64,000 nt of DNA from Bradyrhizobium sp. CB82 (GTDB lineage Bacteria; Pseudomonadota; Alphaproteobacteria; Rhizobiales; Xanthobacteraceae): assembly GCF_029714405.1 (NCBI RefSeq), contig NZ_CP121650.1, positions 1,679,001 to 1,743,000 of the forward strand, read 5' to 3'. Below the pieces are notes generated by a model, which was not told the DNA's origin, did not search any database, and worked only from the letters and a program-made list of their open reading frames with translations. How positions within the stretch are numbered: position 1 is the first letter of the stretch; the number at the start of each line of letters is the position of its first letter. Below are positions 60,544 to 64,000 of the stretch, piece after piece. The position numbers and the translations under genes were made by a program.

Positions 60544-61461
60544 ATGACCGATATCATCCTGCACCACTACGAGATCTCTCCCTATTCGGAGAAAGTGCGA
60601 CTCGGTCTTGGTCTGAAGGGCTTGGCCTGGAGATCGGTGGAAATCCCCGTCATCATGCCAAAACCCGACCTGACGGCGCTGACCGGAGGCTACCGCAAGA
60701 CGCCCGTGTTGCAGATCGGTGCAGACATCTATTGCGATAGCCAGTTGATCATGCGCGAACTCGAGCGCCGGCATCCCACCCCGAGCTTCTATCCCGCCGG
60801 CCACGGCGCGGCCGATGCGCTTGCCTGGTGGGCCGAGAAGACAACATTCAGCCCGGCTGTTAGCATCAAGTTTGCGAAGAGACCCGACGAGTTGCCCGAG
60901 GGATTTCTCGAAGACCGGGCCAAATTCTCCGGCCGAAATATCGATCCGGCCGCGATGATGGCGGCAGTACCGAACTTGCTCGATCAGTTGCGCGCGCATT
61001 TCGATTGGCTGAATCAGATGCTCACCGACGGTCGCTCATTCTTGCAGGGCTCTGCCGCGAGCCTTGCCGATCTCGCCGCCTACCATCCGATTTGGTTCTT
61101 GAAACAAAATTTCGGGCCAACGGCGGTGCCGCTCGACGGCTTTCCGAGCCTGCTGAGTTGGACCGAGCGCATTGCCGCAATCGGCCACGGCAGGCGAAGC
61201 CCAATGACCTCGAAAAAAGCGCTCGATGCGGCGAGGGACGCTACGTCGATCGCCAGCGTAATCCCCGATCCACGAGATCCGATCGGCCGGAAACCTGGTC
61301 AGACAGTGACCGTCACGCCGGATGACACCGGACGCGACCCGGTCGTCGGCGAGTTGGTCGCCTCGGGCGTCCATGAGATCGTCATCCGACGCAGCGATCC
61401 CGCGGTCGGAGAGGTCTGTGTGCATTTCCCACGCGCCGGTTTTGTCGTGATGTCCGCCTGA
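60544..61461 (+). CDS. Glutathione S-transferase-family protein with C-terminal extension
   Basis: The 305-residue protein has a thioredoxin-like N-terminal domain (LHHYEISPYSEKVRLGLGLK, GGYRKTPVLQIGADIYCDSQ) and the helical GST domain (DWLNQMLTDGRSFLQGSAAS, LADLAAYHPIWF). About 75 residues beyond the usual end form a beta-rich module (GQTVTVTPDDTGRDPVVGEL, VASGVHEIVIRR). It could conjugate glutathione to electrophiles or act as a reductase. The site Ser/Tyr lies in ISPYSE. ATG 60544 begins the domain. Confidence 0.88.
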   Translation: MTDIILHHYEISPYSEKVRLGLGLKGLAWRSVEIPVIMPKPDLTALTGGYRKTPVLQIGADIYCDSQLIMRELERRHPTPSFYPAGHGAADALAWWAEKTTFSPAVSIKFAKRPDELPEGFLEDRAKFSGRNIDPAAMMAAVPNLLDQLRAHFDWLNQMLTDGRSFLQGSAASLADLAAYHPIWFLKQNFGPTAVPLDGFPSLLSWTERIAAIGHGRRSPMTSKKALDAARDATSIASVIPDPRDPIGRKPGQTVTVTPDDTGRDPVVGELVASGVHEIVIRRSDPAVGEVCVHFPRAGFVVMSA

Positions 61462-61707
61462 CTTGCCGATTGAGCAGCCGACGCACTTCGAACTCGCTGT
61501 CAATATCAAGATGGCGAAAGCACTCGGTCTCGCACTTTCTCGAGCGTGATCGCCCGCGCTGACGAGGTGATCGAATAACCGACTGACTTCCGGTTATGGG
61601 CCCATCTCGGACATCTCTCAAGAGACCGCTTCCCACCCGAGTCGCGTTGATGTCGTGCCGCCTGAGCCTCGCTGATCCGATCTCAGGTGAGAATGGTATG
61701 CCGCACT

Positions 61708-62742
61708 CTATGGCAAGCGGCTTGGAGGAAAGACTGCAAAGACCAGCATTGCGATTGCAAGGATCGCCACAACGTAACCGACGTCGGTGTTAAGCCGAGC
61801 AAGCGGGTCGTGGGGAGGCTCGGTCACGTCCGAAGTGATGCGATTATCCGACCCAGTCGGAGCGCCGGGCGTAGGCAGCGCTCCTTGCGAGCGGGTTGAA
61901 GCCGCTCTCCGTCTGAAAAAGATGTACAACAGATAGCCATCGATCAAAAATGTGAGAACCAGGACGACATAGGCCCAAGGGCTTTGGATCAAATTCAGCT
62001 CGATCAACACCCGGGAGAAGCCGAATCCCACGACCCACGCATCAAAGCTCATGCATATCCGACGAAACGTCTCCGCATCCAGATGGCGGATGACATAGGC
62101 GCCGAGCGGTACACCAACGGCAACACAGGGAACAAGAACCCATAAGATGTTCTGGCTTTCAGCCGTAAACAGGCCAAGCTGGTAATAGACGATGGCCGTC
62201 ACGCTCGACTCGGCCACGCGAACCAATGCGAGACCGGCCCGAAATTCGGTTTTGACCAGCCCTTGGTTGTTGAACAGGATCGCCAGCGGCGGTCCCGAGA
62301 TGGTGGTGACCGAATACAGGATGCCCAGCGCAGTTCCGAAGGGAAGACCAACCAACCATGTCTGCCGAATTGGTCTCCGCCAACCCGCTGCCTGAATCAG
62401 GATGAGGGGCAGAATGAGTGCGTAGGTCCCGAGTTTGATCCAGCCTGGCTGAACCGAAGTGAGAATCCAGGCTCCGATTCCAATGCCGGGCAGGAGCCCG
62501 GCGATGATTGGAAACACCCTTTTCCATACAGCAGCAACGCCGCTCAAATTGATGAATAGAACGTAGAAGTTGGTGACTACCTCGACGAGGACGACGGCGG
62601 GATTCAGGATGCGATTTGCATAGAAAACGAGAGCCACCGGCACGGTGAGCGAGGAAAACCCATAGCCGAGCGCGCCATTTACGAAGGCTGCAAGAAAAGC
62701 GATGCCAGCGAGAACGATCACCGCAGTATCAAGAGGAGGCAT
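61708..62742 (-). CDS. TauE/SafE (TSUP)-family permease
   Basis: The 344-residue membrane protein has about eight or nine helices in two related halves: FVNGALGYGFSSLTVPVALV near the start and the mirrored VTTISGPPLAILFNNQGL in the middle, which is typical of the TSUP family that exports sulfite, sulfoacetate or other organosulfur/organic anions. A hydrophilic insert (about 278-320) precedes a last helix, longer than in most members. No substrate gene is adjacent. Confidence 0.92.
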   Translation of the reverse strand: MPPLDTAVIVLAGIAFLAAFVNGALGYGFSSLTVPVALVFYANRILNPAVVLVEVVTNFYVLFINLSGVAAVWKRVFPIIAGLLPGIGIGAWILTSVQPGWIKLGTYALILPLILIQAAGWRRPIRQTWLVGLPFGTALGILYSVTTISGPPLAILFNNQGLVKTEFRAGLALVRVAESSVTAIVYYQLGLFTAESQNILWVLVPCVAVGVPLGAYVIRHLDAETFRRICMSFDAWVVGFGFSRVLIELNLIQSPWAYVVLVLTFLIDGYLLYIFFRRRAASTRSQGALPTPGAPTGSDNRITSDVTEPPHDPLARLNTDVGYVVAILAIAMLVFAVFPPSRLP

Positions 62743-62881
62743 CGTTGGCTCCCCATACGGGCAAATGGTCGCCTGCGAGGCGACCGACCTTTATCCTATC
62801 ACCATCCTATCACTTCTAGCGGTCTGTTTGCAGGTTGGAACCCTGCGGGGCTCGCTCTTTAAGCTATCTCAACGTGTCTTC

Positions 62882-63349
62882 TTAAGGCCGATGCTCGCAG
62901 ACGTCGACCCATTCGGCGCCGACGAGCTCAGCCAACCGGTCAGGTGCGATGCGCACCGCGCTGTGGGTCGAGCCCGCGGCGGGCACCACGATGTCGAACG
63001 CCTTCAGCGACATGTCGCAATAGATCGGCAGCGGCGCCTTCAGCCCGAACGGGCAGACGCCGCCGACCTCGTGGCCGGTGATGTCGGCGACCTCTTCGAG
63101 GCCAAGCATCTTCGGCTTGCCGCCGAACTGTGTCTTCACCTTCTTGTTGTCCATGCGCGAGGTTCCGGCCGCGACGATCAGGATGACGCGCTCGCCGATC
63201 CGCAAGGACAGCGTCTTTGCGATGCGACCGGGCTCGACGCCATAGGCCTCGGCGGCAAGCGGCACCGTCGCCGAGCTGATCGGCGATTCGATCACGGTGA
63301 TATCGGGGGCTTTCTCGGCGAAGAAGTCGCGAACGGATTGAAGGCTCAT
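62882..63349 (-). CDS. YbaK/EbsC (Cys-tRNA(Pro)/prolyl-tRNA deacylase-like) protein
   Basis: The 155-residue protein has the YbaK fold: FFAEKAPDITVIESPISSAT, the lysine of GRIAKTLSLRIGERVILIVA, MDNKKVKTQFG and GHEVGGVCPFGL, a diagnostic motif. These proteins clear mischarged aminoacyl-tRNA in trans. Its start overlaps the stop of the upstream dehalogenase gene by 4 bases (ATGA), so the pair is translationally coupled. Confidence 0.94.
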   Translation of the reverse strand: MSLQSVRDFFAEKAPDITVIESPISSATVPLAAEAYGVEPGRIAKTLSLRIGERVILIVAAGTSRMDNKKVKTQFGGKPKMLGLEEVADITGHEVGGVCPFGLKAPLPIYCDMSLKAFDIVVPAAGSTHSAVRIAPDRLAELVGAEWVDVCEHRP

Positions 63350-64000
63350 AGGCGGGCGGCAATCTCGGGCAGTTCGGATAGTGAGCGGACACGATGATCG
63401 GGCGCAAGGCCCAGCTCGTCCATCTGGGTCCGGATCGCCTTGAACATCGTCAGCGGTGCCACGAGATCGCTCTCGACGCAAGCCAGTGCCATGGCTTCCG
63501 GCGTCACCCGCTCGATCCAGGCGACGTTCAGCCCGAATGCCTTGGCGCCGGCGACGTCCCACGGGTTCGAGGAGATGAACAGCACCTCGTCGGGTTGCGT
63601 GCCGAGCACCTCGCCGATCAACGCATAGGCCTCCGGGCTCGGCTTGAAGACCGTCTTCGCATCGACGCTGATCGTGGCATCGAGCAGATGATCGAGGCCG
63701 GAATTGCGCACGAGCGCATCAAGCATGTCCGGGCTGCCGTTGGAGAGGATGGCGAGCTTGCGCGGCTTCAGCGCTGCGAGCGCGCTTGCTGCATCCGGAT
63801 AGAGATCGAGATGCAAATACTTCTCGATCACGCGCTCGAATGTCTCGCGCTCGTAAGCGAGCCCGAGCACGCGCAGCGTGTAGGCGAGCGACTCGCGCGT
63901 CACCGCGGCGAAATCCTGGTAGCGCCGCATCAGCGAGCGCAGCCAGGTGTATTCGAGCTGCTTGATACGCCAGACCTGCGTGATGATCTCGCCGTAGCCT
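63346..64000 (-). CDS. L-2-haloacid dehalogenase (HAD type II), N-terminus outside the window
   Basis: The frame is open from the TGA at 63346 to the window end; the first visible residues are GYGEIITQVWRIKQLEYTWL. It then shows LAILSNGSPDMLDALV (Ser-Asn of motif II), VFKPSPEAYA (motif III Lys) and FISSNPWDVAGAKAFGLNVA (motif IV Ser/Asn/Asp): the residues of L-2-haloacid dehalogenases. It hydrolyses 2-haloalkanoates with inversion. The nucleophilic Asp lies past base 64000. An internal ATG at 63930 is not the true start. Confidence 0.93.
   Translation of the reverse strand, partial: GYGEIITQVWRIKQLEYTWLRSLMRRYQDFAAVTRESLAYTLRVLGLAYERETFERVIEKYLHLDLYPDAASALAALKPRKLAILSNGSPDMLDALVRNSGLDHLLDATISVDAKTVFKPSPEAYALIGEVLGTQPDEVLFISSNPWDVAGAKAFGLNVAWIERVTPEAMALACVESDLVAPLTMFKAIRTQMDELGLAPDHRVRSLSELPEIAARL

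Overview
The window is high-GC alphaproteobacterial chromosome and looks like Bradyrhizobium or a close relative. The reasons are a single-chain fused indolepyruvate ferredoxin oxidoreductase, many periplasmic binding proteins and catabolic enzymes, a CpdR-type regulator, and several dispersed intergenic palindromic repeat families of the kind common in that genus. The assignment is inference; no 16S or other marker gene is present. The ends cut two genes: an N-formylglutamate amidohydrolase (left) and an L-2-haloacid dehalogenase (right).

Layout. 0-6 kb: cpdR, tRNA-Val(GAC) with a terminator, the DUF2945/DUF488 pair, small proteins, a DUF1349 protein and a large MASE1/PAS hybrid histidine kinase. 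6-30 kb: a loose catabolic region with a close mandelate racemase homologue, two solute-binding proteins, a D-hydantoinase, an SDR, an aldehyde dehydrogenase, a ThDP enzyme of the benzoylformate decarboxylase type, a flavin monooxygenase, an M20 hydrolase, a complete polar amino-acid ABC transporter (gltI-REP-gltJKL) and a D-amino-acid transaminase. This stretch is scattered with gene remnants (HAD, histidine kinase, membrane protein, Rieske, OYE) and carries one intact IS inserted into a genomic repeat. 30-35 kb: emrAB plus an AhpD-like protein, divergent from a LysR gene that has a clear operator-like dyad. 35-39 kb: indolepyruvate oxidoreductase divergent from an Lrp/AsnC regulator. 39-43 kb: a c-di-GMP enzyme with four tandem GAF domains.

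43-53 kb is a polysaccharide island: WecG/TagA transferase, a Wzz/BY-kinase fusion with a destroyed P-loop, a methyltransferase, two GT2 glycosyltransferases, an O-antigen ligase/polymerase and a GNAT/CelD-type acyltransferase. No priming transferase, flippase or outer-membrane exporter is visible, so these genes must work with others elsewhere. Two intergenic regions here carry CtrA-like TTAA-N7-TTAA motifs, which suggests cell-cycle or polar control.

53-64 kb is mixed: a redox set (wrbA, pirin, SDR and a divergent LysR), a membrane-anchored class III nucleotide cyclase, small secreted and DUF proteins, an SRPBCC protein, a GST, a TSUP permease and a YbaK/dehalogenase pair overlapping by 4 bp.

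No single locus is clearly a new system. The best leads are proteins that keep a family fold but have changed catalytic residues (mandelate racemase with K-x-R, an alpha/beta hydrolase without its serine, GFA without its catalytic cysteines, a dead BY-kinase), and the possible CtrA control of the polysaccharide island.
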